In this document: positions 15,721-23,830 of the stretch, piece after piece
Layout: every line of letters begins with the position of its first letter
How positions within the stretch are numbered: position 1 is the first letter of the stretch
NCBI RefSeq assembly: GCF_002741945.1
Contig: NZ_MDVN01000020.1
Location: 124,001-188,000 of the forward strand
Direction: 5' to 3'
Length of the DNA stretch: 64,000 nt
DNA from: Gaetbulibacter sp. 4G1
Lineage (GTDB): Bacteria > Bacteroidota > Bacteroidia > Flavobacteriales > Flavobacteriaceae
Program-made: the position numbers and the translations under genes
Notes under the pieces: generated by a model
The model's input: the letters and a program-made list of their open reading frames with translations, nothing else
The model's database searches: none
Told to the model about the DNA's origin: nothing

Positions 15721-17340
15721 ATGATAAAACCTATTTTAAAACAAATAATCATCTATCTATCAATTAGTTGTATTCTTATTTCATTTTTTTCCTGTGGGAA
15801 CAATTCAAACATCAACAAAGACCATCTTGTATTTCGTTATAACGAATATGCTAGTATCAATACTTTAGACCCTGCATTCTCAAGAACTTTACAAGATAAT
15901 TCAGTTTGTAATCAATTGTTTAATGGTTTAGTACAATTGGATAAGGATTTAAATATTTTACCATCAATAGCTAAAAACTGGACTATTTCAGAGGATGGTT
16001 TAAAATATTCGTTTTCATTACGCGAAGATGTCTATTTTCACAAGCATAAATTATTTGGAAAAGACTCGACACGAACCGTAATTGCTAAAGATTTTGAATA
16101 TAGCCTTAACCGTTTAAGAGACAAAAAAATTGCAGCTCCCGGAAGTTGGGTTTTAAATAAAGTTGATGACTTTGAAGCCATCAACGATACACTCTTTGAA
16201 ATTACATTAAAGCAACCTTTTCCTGCTTTTATTGGTTTATTGACCATGAAATACTGCTCGGTTGTTCCCAAAGAAATAGTTAACCATTATGGTACTGAAT
16301 TCCGGTCACATCCTATAGGCACAGGTCCTTTTAAATTCAAGCGTTGGGAAGAAAACATTAAACTTGTTTTTAGAAAAAATAGACGCTATTTCGAAAAAGA
16401 TGAAACTGGTAAATCACTACCTTATTTAGAAGCCGTAACAGTTACTTTTTTACCCGACAAACAAAGTGAATTTTTGCAATTTGCACAAGGCAACATAGAT
16501 TATGTATCTGGTTTAGATGCGTCATATAAAGATGAATTATTAACGGCTGACGGAAGGTTACGCGATAAATATTCTGAGACTGTTAATATGATTAGAGGCC
16601 CTTTTTTAAACACAGAATATTTAGGGTTCTATTTAGATTCAGAAACCCCAGAAATACAATCAGAATTAATAAGAAAAGCGATAAACTATGGCTTTGATAG
16701 AAAAAAAATGATGATTTATTTACGAAACGGTATTGGAAACCCTGCAAATGGCGGATTCATTCCTATTGGTCTTCCTGGTTATAATAAATCTATTGGTTTT
16801 TCATATCAACCAGAAAAGGCGAAGCAATTAGTTAAGCAATTTAAAAAAGAAAGTGGTATAACGAATCCTGAGATTAACTTAGTAACAACTAGTAATTATC
16901 TGAGCTTTTGTGAATTTATACAACGTGAGCTAGAAAAAACAGGGTTGAAAATTAATGTAGATGTGATGCCCGAAGCTACTTTAAGATCAGCAAGATCAAA
17001 CGGCAAAGTAGATATGTTTAGAAGCTCTTGGATTGCTGACTATTTGGATGCTGAAAACTATTTATCCATTTTTTATAGTAAAAATTTTGCGCCAAATGGC
17101 TCTAACTATTTTCATTATAAAAGTACCGTATTTGATAGTCTATATAATAAAGCTTTTACCGTTACAAATATTGAAGAACGAAAACTTTTATATACAACTA
17201 TGGATTCTTTAGCTATGGAAAAAGCACTTATGGTACCTTTATTTTATGATGAAGTAGTGCGCTTTACAAGAAAAAACGTAAAAGGCTTAGGTATTAATCC
17301 TATTAATTTATTGGACTTAAGACGTGTTAAGAAAGATTAA
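15721..17340 (+). CDS. family 5 extracellular solute-binding lipoprotein (oligopeptide type)
   Basis: Lipoprotein of 539 residues, the normal size for family 5 solute-binding proteins (OppA/DppA). The signal ends at SFFSC near residue 26. The body has NTLDPAFSRTLQDNSVCNQLFNGLV near 44, the typical opening of the ligand-binding lobe, then SEDGLKYSFSLREDVYFH near 90 and PIGTGPFKFKRW near 196. It should bind peptides or similar ligands in the periplasm. No permease or ATPase genes lie beside it: the neighbours are mtaB and a converging membrane protein, so it must work with a transporter encoded elsewhere or as an orphan receptor. Its stop overlaps the converging gene by four bases. Confidence 0.9.
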   Translation: MIKPILKQIIIYLSISCILISFFSCGNNSNINKDHLVFRYNEYASINTLDPAFSRTLQDNSVCNQLFNGLVQLDKDLNILPSIAKNWTISEDGLKYSFSLREDVYFHKHKLFGKDSTRTVIAKDFEYSLNRLRDKKIAAPGSWVLNKVDDFEAINDTLFEITLKQPFPAFIGLLTMKYCSVVPKEIVNHYGTEFRSHPIGTGPFKFKRWEENIKLVFRKNRRYFEKDETGKSLPYLEAVTVTFLPDKQSEFLQFAQGNIDYVSGLDASYKDELLTADGRLRDKYSETVNMIRGPFLNTEYLGFYLDSETPEIQSELIRKAINYGFDRKKMMIYLRNGIGNPANGGFIPIGLPGYNKSIGFSYQPEKAKQLVKQFKKESGITNPEINLVTTSNYLSFCEFIQRELEKTGLKINVDVMPEATLRSARSNGKVDMFRSSWIADYLDAENYLSIFYSKNFAPNGSNYFHYKSTVFDSLYNKAFTVTNIEERKLLYTTMDSLAMEKALMVPLFYDEVVRFTRKNVKGLGINPINLLDLRRVKKD

Positions 17341-17666
17341 TTCGATTCATTTTTGCCAATATCGCTAATTTCATCCTTAATTAATAGTGCAGATTTATTC
17401 CATTTCTTTTTTAAATATATATAAAATAGATAAACTAAACCTAACCCAAAAGGTATTGCTATTAAACCAATCATTAAATTATTTTCTAGGCTAATATTCA
17501 CTATTCCAAGTTCAATGAAAATGCCTAAAAATAATCCTCCAATAAATGTTCCTGCATAGTAAATAACAACACTCAAAATGGCATATAACCATTTGTTTTG
17601 ATTATACTCAGTAGACAAGTCATAAAATCGCTTTCCAATAAAGTAAATAAGTAAAATTCCTAACAT
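17337..17666 (-). CDS. small membrane protein of unknown function
   Basis: Hydrophobic protein of 109 residues with about three membrane helices (roughly 1-12, 27-55 and 62-85) and a charged Lys-rich C-terminus. I do not recognise a family. It sits on the minus strand, overlapping the stop of the converging solute-binding lipoprotein gene by four bases, and lies 44 bases downstream of the PD40 protein gene, with which it may be co-transcribed. Confidence 0.6.
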   Translation of the reverse strand: MLGILLIYFIGKRFYDLSTEYNQNKWLYAILSVVIYYAGTFIGGLFLGIFIELGIVNISLENNLMIGLIAIPFGLGLVYLFYIYLKKKWNKSALLIKDEISDIGKNESN

Positions 17667-17710
17667 AAATTTGGTTTAAGTTTTAATATCCAAATATAAT
17701 TTATTTCTTA

Positions 17711-18649
17711 TCAATCTAAAATAAAATAATAAACATCATCGTCGCCTTTTCCTTTTATTCTTTTAGATGAAAAATAGCCTCTTTTGTTTCCCTCATCAAT
17801 AATAAAAGAAAAATCATCCTTATTACTATTAATAGGTTTTGGCATTTTTTGAGCTTTTAAAAAACCTCCTTCTCCATTAATCTCGCTTTTATAAATGTCA
17901 AATCCGCCATAACCGTTTGGTCGGTTTGAAGCAAAATACAAAGTGTTATCAGCAGCTATAAATGGAAACATTTCTCTACTATATGAGTTTACTTTGTTAC
18001 CCAAATTTTTTGGCTCACTATAATTACCATTTTCTAAAATTTCAACTTTAAAAATATCCGACCCGCCTTTAGTCGTCTCTTTTCCTCCACGAATATTAGC
18101 AATAAAATAGAGTGTTTTACCATCATTACTTAAACATGGATGAGCGTATGAGAATTTTGGTTTGCAAAATGGTAATACCTTAAAATTTGTCCATCCTAAG
18201 CCAGCTTTATATTCACCAACTTTAATATGGAAATTAGTTGCCTTAAAATTACCATTGGGCTTATCTTTATTATTATAGTTGGTCGTTAAATAAAGTTGCT
18301 TTCCATTTGGAGATATGCTGGCACTTGTAATATGAGAAAATCCATATTTAGGGTCGATCGAAATAGGTTTGACATTAATTATTTCTCCGTTATTTGACAA
18401 TTCTCCTTTAAAAATAGTCAACACTGGGCTTCCAGCATTCTTTTTCACTTTACCCTTTTTAGTTAGAAGATATGATGTAAAAATAATTTTGTTATTATCA
18501 GTATACATTAAACCAAAATGTGGATACTCAGTATTTATATTCAAATTGGTTATGTGGTAATCTTCATTTTGAGGAAAACCAACAATTCCAACAAGAAACA
18601 ATATGCCACAGAGAAACTTCAATAGAAAAAAGAAAAGGTTTAAAAACAA
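17711..18649 (-). CDS. PD40/WD40-like beta-propeller secreted protein
   Basis: Secreted protein of 312 residues. A hydrophobic signal covers about residues 5-24. The rest is a beta-propeller with TolB-type PD40 repeats: SPNGKQLYLTTNY near 108, SNDGKTLYFIANIRGG near 173, AADNTLYFASNRPNGYGGFDIY near 229 and a final FSSKRIKGKGDDDVYYF. Flavobacteria often carry this propeller in front of an OmpA domain, but no OmpA domain is present here, so the protein is a stand-alone propeller. It probably binds protein or glycan at the cell envelope; no partner is evident. Confidence 0.78.
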   Translation of the reverse strand: MFLNLFFFLLKFLCGILFLVGIVGFPQNEDYHITNLNINTEYPHFGLMYTDNNKIIFTSYLLTKKGKVKKNAGSPVLTIFKGELSNNGEIINVKPISIDPKYGFSHITSASISPNGKQLYLTTNYNNKDKPNGNFKATNFHIKVGEYKAGLGWTNFKVLPFCKPKFSYAHPCLSNDGKTLYFIANIRGGKETTKGGSDIFKVEILENGNYSEPKNLGNKVNSYSREMFPFIAADNTLYFASNRPNGYGGFDIYKSEINGEGGFLKAQKMPKPINSNKDDFSFIIDEGNKRGYFSSKRIKGKGDDDVYYFILD

Positions 18650-18709
18650 ATATAATACTTTGAATTTAAACCTATTGAGAGTTAGTCACTACTTCAATTT
18701 AATCCTAAA

Positions 18710-19894
18710 TTAATATCTTCTATATTTTTTTGTTTCTTCAAACACATGCTCAAATATCGCTTTATCTTGTTCTGTAAACTCTAAGCCTCTTCTGTCCATA
18801 ACCACTTTTGCAACTTCAAATGCCTTCTTAGTTAAATAGGTAGTAAACCCTGCATTTCCGCCCCAACTAAAGCTTGGTATAAAGTTTCTAGGAAAACCAC
18901 TGCCAAAAATATTAGCACTTACACCTACAACAGTTCCTGTATTAAACATGGTATTTATACCACATTTACTATGATCTCCCATCATTAGACCGCAAAATTG
19001 CAATCCGGTTTTAGCAAAACCTTCGGTTTGATAATCCCACATACGCACTTCTGCATAATTGTTTTTTAGGTTAGAATTATTAGTATCTGCTCCTAAATTA
19101 CACCACTCGCCTATGACAGCATTTCCTAAATAGCCTTCGTGCCCTTTATTAGAGTTTTTAAAAATTACTGAGTTTTTAACTTCTCCACCAACTTTACTAT
19201 GAGGTCCAATTGTTGTAGGTCCATATATCTTGGCTCCCAGTTTTATACCAGCATTATCGCAAAGTGCTAGTGGCCCACGAATAAGCGCACCTTCCATAAT
19301 TTCAGCATTTTTACCAATATAAATTGGTCCGTTGCTTGCGTTAAGTGTTGCATACTCTAAAGAAGCACCTTCTTCAATAAAAATATTTTCAGCAGCAATT
19401 ATATTATTACTTGGTGGAATGGGTTGAGACTCTCTATCCTTTGTTATTAAATTAAAATCTTCTTGAATAGCTTCTCCATTTTTAGAAAATATATCCCATG
19501 TATGCTCTATCTTTATAACATCACCATTAAACTCTACTGTTTCATATGTATCGAGATCTACTTCATCTTGCGAAGCTTTAGTGTAAAAAGCAATAACATC
19601 TTCTCCTTTAAAAACAGCTTGATTTTCTTTTAGAGCTTTGACAGCATTAACTAAAGTTTCATTTGGTAAATATGATGCATTAATCATTATATTTAAATCC
19701 ATTTCTACCATAGGATATTTATCTGATAAGTAATCCTCTGTAACAGTAGTTATGGTTGAACCTAAATACGTTTGCCATTTTTCTCGAATAGTTAAAATCC
19801 CTACTCTTATATCGGCAACAGGTCTTGTATACGTAAACGGTAATAAATTATTACGTGACGGACCATCAAAAAGAATGTAGTTATTCATCTTCAT
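18710..19894 (-). CDS. GlmU-like sugar nucleotidyltransferase with left-handed beta-helix
   Basis: Protein of 394 residues of the GlmU-like family seen across Bacteroidota. The N-terminal half begins NNYILFDGPSRNNLLPFTYTRP, a shortened nucleotidyltransferase-like domain without the usual LAAGxGTRM loop. The C-terminal half, from about residue 165, has hexapeptide repeats of a left-handed beta-helix (GASLEYATLNASNGPIYIG, GAKIYGPTTIGPHSKVGG, GAVIGEWCNLGADTNNSN). It could transfer an acetyl or nucleotidyl group to a sugar phosphate, but the missing loop makes true uridylyltransferase activity uncertain. A TATATTTG -7 match and two small palindromes lie upstream. Confidence 0.8.
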   Translation of the reverse strand: MKMNNYILFDGPSRNNLLPFTYTRPVADIRVGILTIREKWQTYLGSTITTVTEDYLSDKYPMVEMDLNIMINASYLPNETLVNAVKALKENQAVFKGEDVIAFYTKASQDEVDLDTYETVEFNGDVIKIEHTWDIFSKNGEAIQEDFNLITKDRESQPIPPSNNIIAAENIFIEEGASLEYATLNASNGPIYIGKNAEIMEGALIRGPLALCDNAGIKLGAKIYGPTTIGPHSKVGGEVKNSVIFKNSNKGHEGYLGNAVIGEWCNLGADTNNSNLKNNYAEVRMWDYQTEGFAKTGLQFCGLMMGDHSKCGINTMFNTGTVVGVSANIFGSGFPRNFIPSFSWGGNAGFTTYLTKKAFEVAKVVMDRRGLEFTEQDKAIFEHVFEETKKYRRY

Positions 19895-19909
19895 TTAAAT
19901 TATAAACGC

Positions 19910-19917
19910 CAAATATA
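19910..19917 (-). promoter_or_regulatory. candidate -7 element of the GlmU-like gene
   Basis: TATATTTG on the minus strand, 16 bases upstream of the start codon. No TTG at 19-20 bases; a palindrome occupies that position instead. Confidence 0.45.
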
Positions 19918-19928
19918 AACATTAGCGC

Positions 19929-19960
19929 ATGTACTTTTAGTACATTTTACCTAGTAAAAT
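19929..19960. promoter_or_regulatory. two adjacent short palindromes
   Basis: ATGTAC-N5-GTACAT (19929-19945) and ATTTTAC-CTA-GTAAAAT (19944-19960) touch each other upstream of the GlmU-like gene, covering the expected -33 region of its promoter. They could be operators; no regulator is known. Confidence 0.35.
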
Positions 19961-20003
19961 AGTAGGTTGTCGTTGTGTTCGAGAACACCAAAAAATAGAC
20001 CAC

Positions 20004-20037
20004 AAAAAAAAGCCTTTCAGTAATTCTGAAAGGCTTT
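20004..20037 (-). terminator. intrinsic terminator of rpmE2
   Basis: AGCCTTTCAG and CTGAAAGGCT form a perfect 10-base-pair stem around TAATT. On the minus strand it is followed by a run of eight T residues. Confidence 0.85.
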
Positions 20038-20058
20038 ACAATATTTAGTATGCTAAAC

Positions 20059-20310
20059 TTATTTTTTAAACTTAGCGTATTTAGTTTTAAACTTATCAAT
20101 ACGACCAGCTGTATCTACTAACTTAGATTTACCTGTGTAATATGGATGAGATGTTCTTGAAATCTCCATTTTTACAAGCGGATATTCAACACCATCAACT
20201 TCTAAAGTCTCATTAGTAACTGCAGTAGATTTTGTTAAAAACACATCATCGTTAGACATATCTTTAAATGCTACTAATCTATAATTTTCTGGATGTATAC
20301 CTTTTCTCAT
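20059..20310 (-). CDS. rpmE2: 50S ribosomal protein L31, type B
   Basis: Ribosomal protein L31 of 83 residues. [20 protein letters not shown] at the start and [21 protein letters not shown] near 54-74 are the family's conserved segments. The zinc-binding cysteines of the type A protein are absent and the length exceeds 80, so this is the zinc-independent type B form. Only one L31 gene is in the window, so zinc-dependent exchange with a type A paralogue cannot be judged. It has its own promoter and terminator. Confidence 0.96.
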   Translation of the reverse strand: MRKGIHPENYRLVAFKDMSNDDVFLTKSTAVTNETLEVDGVEYPLVKMEISRTSHPYYTGKSKLVDTAGRIDKFKTKYAKFKK

Positions 20311-20346
20311 CGCTAAACGCTTTTATTCTTTTTTATTTTCGAGCTG

Positions 20347-20376
20347 CAAATTTACGTATTTTTTATAAATGTACAA
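20347..20376 (-). promoter_or_regulatory. promoter of rpmE2
   Basis: On the minus strand TTG, a 19-base spacer and TAAATTTG match the Bacteroidota consensus exactly, about 37 bases upstream of the rpmE2 start. Confidence 0.8.
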
Positions 20377-20421
20377 TACTTTTTAATATTTTTTATTTCA
20401 ACTAAAAATGTAACGTTTTAT

Positions 20422-20429
20422 TATCTTTG
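20422..20429 (+). promoter_or_regulatory. candidate -7 element of the DUF4199 gene
   Basis: TATCTTTG matches TAnnTTTG, 38 bases upstream of the start codon. The expected TTG is absent. Confidence 0.4.
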
Positions 20430-20467
20430 AATACTAACCAATCAACTAACAAATTAAACAATATATT

Positions 20468-20998
20468 ATGGAAAAATCTATTAAATCTTTAGCAACAAAT
20501 TGGGGCTTATATTTAGGTGCTACTTTATCACTATTAACTGTATTGGGTTATGTAAACCTCGACTTATATACTAAATGGTGGTTTGGTATTGGTATGCTAA
20601 TTCTAATTATCATTTTTGGAATTATCTCTGCAATGAAATCTAGAGGTCTTTTAAATGGGTTTATAAGTTTTAAGGAAGCATTTACATCTTATTTTATTAC
20701 AATAGCTTTAGGCCTAGCTATTAGTACTATTGTAAGTATTGTTATTTTCAATTTCATTGATCCAGATGCGGCAATAGCATTGAAGGAAAAAATATTAAAT
20801 TCTACTGTTGAAATGATGCAGAATTTTGGTGCTCCCGAAGAGGCTATCGCTGAAACTGTAGAAAAAATGGAAGCAGATGAGAGCATGTTTGCCATTGGAA
20901 AAGTATTACAATCCTTAGCATTCCAACTTATAGGTTATAGCATTGTTGGATTAATTGTAGCTTTAGTTGTTAAAAAAAATAATCCAGACGCAGAATAA
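20468..20998 (+). CDS. DUF4199 family membrane protein
   Basis: Inner-membrane protein of 176 residues with four predicted helices (about 12-28, 36-55, 70-92 and 150-168). The second and third helices flank GLLNGFISFKEAFTSYF, and the long loop before the last helix (about 95-140) is helical and acidic. The pattern matches the DUF4199 family, frequent in Bacteroidota and of unknown function. It lies 39 bases upstream of a polyprenol-phosphate-type glycosyltransferase in the same direction, an arrangement I associate with this family, which suggests a link to envelope glycan transfer. Confidence 0.85.
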   Translation: MEKSIKSLATNWGLYLGATLSLLTVLGYVNLDLYTKWWFGIGMLILIIIFGIISAMKSRGLLNGFISFKEAFTSYFITIALGLAISTIVSIVIFNFIDPDAAIALKEKILNSTVEMMQNFGAPEEAIAETVEKMEADESMFAIGKVLQSLAFQLIGYSIVGLIVALVVKKNNPDAE

Positions 20999-21037
20999 TT
21001 TCAGTATTTTTGATGTATTAAATTTTGAAACATATAA

Positions 21038-21988
21038 ATGAATATATCTGTAGTCATACCACTACTTAACGAACAAGAGTCTTTAACAGAATTAAATGAT
21101 TGGATTGCAAAAGTTATGCAATCCAATCATTTTTCTTATGAAGTTATTTTTATTGACGATGGTAGTACTGATAAATCTTGGAAAATTATTAGTAGCTTGT
21201 CTGACCTCAACAAACAAGTAAAAGGAATCCGTTTCTTAAAAAACTTTGGCAAATCGCAAGCACTACATGCTGGTTTTGAAAAAGCACAAGGCGATGTTGT
21301 AATTACTATGGATGCCGATTTACAAGACAACCCAGACGAAATTCCAGAGTTATACAGCATGATTATAAACGATGGATATGATTTAGTTTCTGGTTGGAAA
21401 AAGAAGCGCTATGACTCTGTTATAGCCAAAAATTTACCATCAAAATTATTTAATTGGGCTGCACGAAAAACATCAGGAGTAAAACTACATGATTTTAACT
21501 GCGGACTTAAAGCTTATAAATTAGATGTTGTAAAAAACATTGATGTTAATGGCGAAATGCATCGTTATATTCCTGTACTTTCTAAAAATGCAGGGTTTAC
21601 AAAAATTGGAGAAAAAGTAGTGCAACACCAAGCTAGAAAATATGGCGAAACTAAGTTTGGTATGAATCGTTTTGTGCATGGGTTTTTAGATTTAATCACC
21701 ATTTGGTTTTTATCTCGTTTTGGTAAACGCCCTATGCATTTATTTGGCGCATTAGGGTTTATTATGTTTGCTATTGGATTTAGTTTTGCTATATATTTAG
21801 GAATCGATAAATTATTTTTAAACCCAACTGGTAGGCTTATTACGCAACGACCTCAGTTTTATATTGCTTTGTCAACAATGATAATAGGTACTCAATTTTT
21901 TGTTGCTGGCTTTTTAGGCGAAATTATTCTTCGTACTAAACAAAACAAAAAGCGTTATTTAGTTAAAGACGAATTGAATTTTCAATAA
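21038..21988 (+). CDS. family 2 glycosyltransferase, polyprenol-phosphate type (GtrB/ArnC-like)
   Basis: GT2 enzyme of 316 residues. NISVVIPLLNEQESL opens the GT-A domain, FIDDGSTDKSW near 38 binds the nucleotide, DADLQD near 91 is the metal-binding motif, and QARKYGETKFGMNRF near 199 is typical of the dolichol-phosphate-mannose-synthase-like branch. Two C-terminal membrane helices (about 233-255 and 270-290) anchor it to the inner membrane, as in GtrB and ArnC. It probably loads a sugar onto undecaprenyl phosphate for later transfer in the periplasm. It probably shares a transcript with the DUF4199 gene. Confidence 0.88.
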   Translation: MNISVVIPLLNEQESLTELNDWIAKVMQSNHFSYEVIFIDDGSTDKSWKIISSLSDLNKQVKGIRFLKNFGKSQALHAGFEKAQGDVVITMDADLQDNPDEIPELYSMIINDGYDLVSGWKKKRYDSVIAKNLPSKLFNWAARKTSGVKLHDFNCGLKAYKLDVVKNIDVNGEMHRYIPVLSKNAGFTKIGEKVVQHQARKYGETKFGMNRFVHGFLDLITIWFLSRFGKRPMHLFGALGFIMFAIGFSFAIYLGIDKLFLNPTGRLITQRPQFYIALSTMIIGTQFFVAGFLGEIILRTKQNKKRYLVKDELNFQ

Positions 21989-21999
21989 CCTTCTAATCC

Positions 22000-22013
22000 C
22001 TAAAACGTTTTAG
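22000..22013. promoter_or_regulatory. 14-base palindrome with central CG
   Basis: CTAAAACGTTTTAG is perfectly self-complementary, 12 bases after the glycosyltransferase stop and 86 bases upstream of the phosphohexomutase gene. Spacerless palindromes with central CG are the form bound by LacI-family regulators. A candidate -7 element, TATTTTTG, is at 22067-22074. Confidence 0.35.
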
Positions 22014-22099
22014 TTATAAAAATGTATTTCTAATTATAAAAACAACAAACAAACTACTGAAATGTTTATTTTTGTACCGTGTAACTAATTAACACTCGC

Positions 22100-23830
22100 A
22101 TGATTTATATTAAACCTGAAATTTTAGATAGAATTAATACATGGTTAACTCCTGCTTTTGATGCAGAAACTCAGCAAATCATAAAAGATAGCATTGCTAA
22201 CAACCCAGAAGACATTCAAGAAAGTTTTTATAAAGACTTGGAGTTTGGAACAGGTGGAATGCGAGGCATAATGGGAGTTGGGACCAACAGAATCAACAAA
22301 TACACTTTAGGAAAAAACACTCAGGGGTTAAGCGATTATTTACACAAATCTTTTCCTAATGAAACACCAAAAACAGTAATTGCTTACGATTGCAGACATA
22401 ATAGTAAATCACTAGCAAAAGTTGTTGCCGATGTATTTTCAGCAAACGGAATAGAAGTCTATTTATTTGAAGATTTAAGAGCAACACCAGAATTATCATT
22501 TGCACTAAAACATTTAAACTGCCACTGCGGTATTGTTTTAACTGCATCGCACAATCCACCAGAATACAATGGTTACAAAGTGTATTGGCAAGATGGTGGG
22601 CAGTTAGTGCCTCCACATGATAATGCAATTATTAATGTGATAGATAATTTAGATTATGCCGATATAAAATTTGAAGCCAATGATGATTTAATTCATTATA
22701 TAGGAAAAGATGTTGATGATGTTTTCATTAATGCCTCTGTAAACAACGGGAGTTTTAATACTTCTGAAGCAGCAAAAGACGATTTGACTATTGTTTTCAC
22801 ATCGCTTCATGGAACATCAATTACTGCAGTTCCAGAAACCTTAAAACGCGCTGGGTACAAAAATGTACATATTGTAAAAGAGCAAGAAATACCAGATGGT
22901 GATTTTCCAACAGTAGTTTCTCCAAACCCTGAAGAACCTGCTGCTTTAAAAATGGCTTTAGAGTTAGCAAATAAAGTAAATGCAGATATAGTTATTGGTA
23001 CCGACCCTGATTGTGATAGATTAGGTATTGCTGTTCGTAATTCGGAAAACGAATTACAACTACTTAACGGTAATCAAACCATGTTAATGATGACAGAATT
23101 CCTTCTTAAACAATGGAAAAAAGAAGGTAAAATTACTGGTAAAGAATTTATAGCGTCTACAATAGTTTCAACACCAATGTTAAATAATCTTGCTAATTCT
23201 TATAATGTTGAAAGTAAAATTGTTCTTACTGGCTTTAAATGGATTGCGAAATTAATTCATGATTATAAAGACCTTAATTTTATTGGAGGTGGTGAAGAAA
23301 GTTTCGGGTATATGGTTGGTGATTTTGTACGCGATAAAGATGCTGTAACCTCTACCCTTTTAGCTTGCGAAATCGCAGCTCAAGCAAAAGCAAATGGCGG
23401 TTCGCTTTATAAAGAATTAATTGACTTATATGTTGAACATGGTTTTTATAAAGAACACTTAATTTCACTAACCAAAAAAGGTATAGAAGGTGCTCAAGAA
23501 ATAAAACAAATGATGATTGATGCTCGTAAAAACCCATTAACTTTAGTAAATGGCTCTAAAGTGGTTAAAATTGAAGACTATCAATTATCAGTTTCAAAAA
23601 ATATGTTAACTGGCGAAGAATCTGTAATAGACATCCCAAAATCAAATGTATTAATTTATTATACTGAAGACGGTAGTAAAGTTGCTTTGAGACCAAGTGG
23701 AACAGAGCCAAAAATAAAATTCTATATAAGCGTGAACACAACTTTAAATTCGACATCAGAATTTAAAACCGTTGAAAATCAACTTGATGCAAAAATAGCA
23801 GCAATTGTTAAAGATATGCAACTTAGCTAA
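22100..23830 (+). CDS. phosphohexomutase (phosphoglucomutase/phosphomannomutase family)
   Basis: Phosphohexomutase of 576 residues that interconverts hexose 1- and 6-phosphates through a phosphoserine. All four family motifs are present: [13 protein letters not shown] with catalytic Ser150, the metal-binding loop [10 protein letters not shown] near 302, the sugar loop [19 protein letters not shown] near 396, and the phosphate-binding [12 protein letters not shown] near 533. Length and an N-terminal FGTGGMRG motif near 49 place it with the PgcA/PGM2-like branch. It supplies sugar phosphates for glycan synthesis or glycogen use. It overlaps the next gene by one base (TAATG), so translation is coupled to the ABC transporter. 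Confidence 0.93.
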   Translation: MIYIKPEILDRINTWLTPAFDAETQQIIKDSIANNPEDIQESFYKDLEFGTGGMRGIMGVGTNRINKYTLGKNTQGLSDYLHKSFPNETPKTVIAYDCRHNSKSLAKVVADVFSANGIEVYLFEDLRATPELSFALKHLNCHCGIVLTASHNPPEYNGYKVYWQDGGQLVPPHDNAIINVIDNLDYADIKFEANDDLIHYIGKDVDDVFINASVNNGSFNTSEAAKDDLTIVFTSLHGTSITAVPETLKRAGYKNVHIVKEQEIPDGDFPTVVSPNPEEPAALKMALELANKVNADIVIGTDPDCDRLGIAVRNSENELQLLNGNQTMLMMTEFLLKQWKKEGKITGKEFIASTIVSTPMLNNLANSYNVESKIVLTGFKWIAKLIHDYKDLNFIGGGEESFGYMVGDFVRDKDAVTSTLLACEIAAQAKANGGSLYKELIDLYVEHGFYKEHLISLTKKGIEGAQEIKQMMIDARKNPLTLVNGSKVVKIEDYQLSVSKNMLTGEESVIDIPKSNVLIYYTEDGSKVALRPSGTEPKIKFYISVNTTLNSTSEFKTVENQLDAKIAAIVKDMQLS

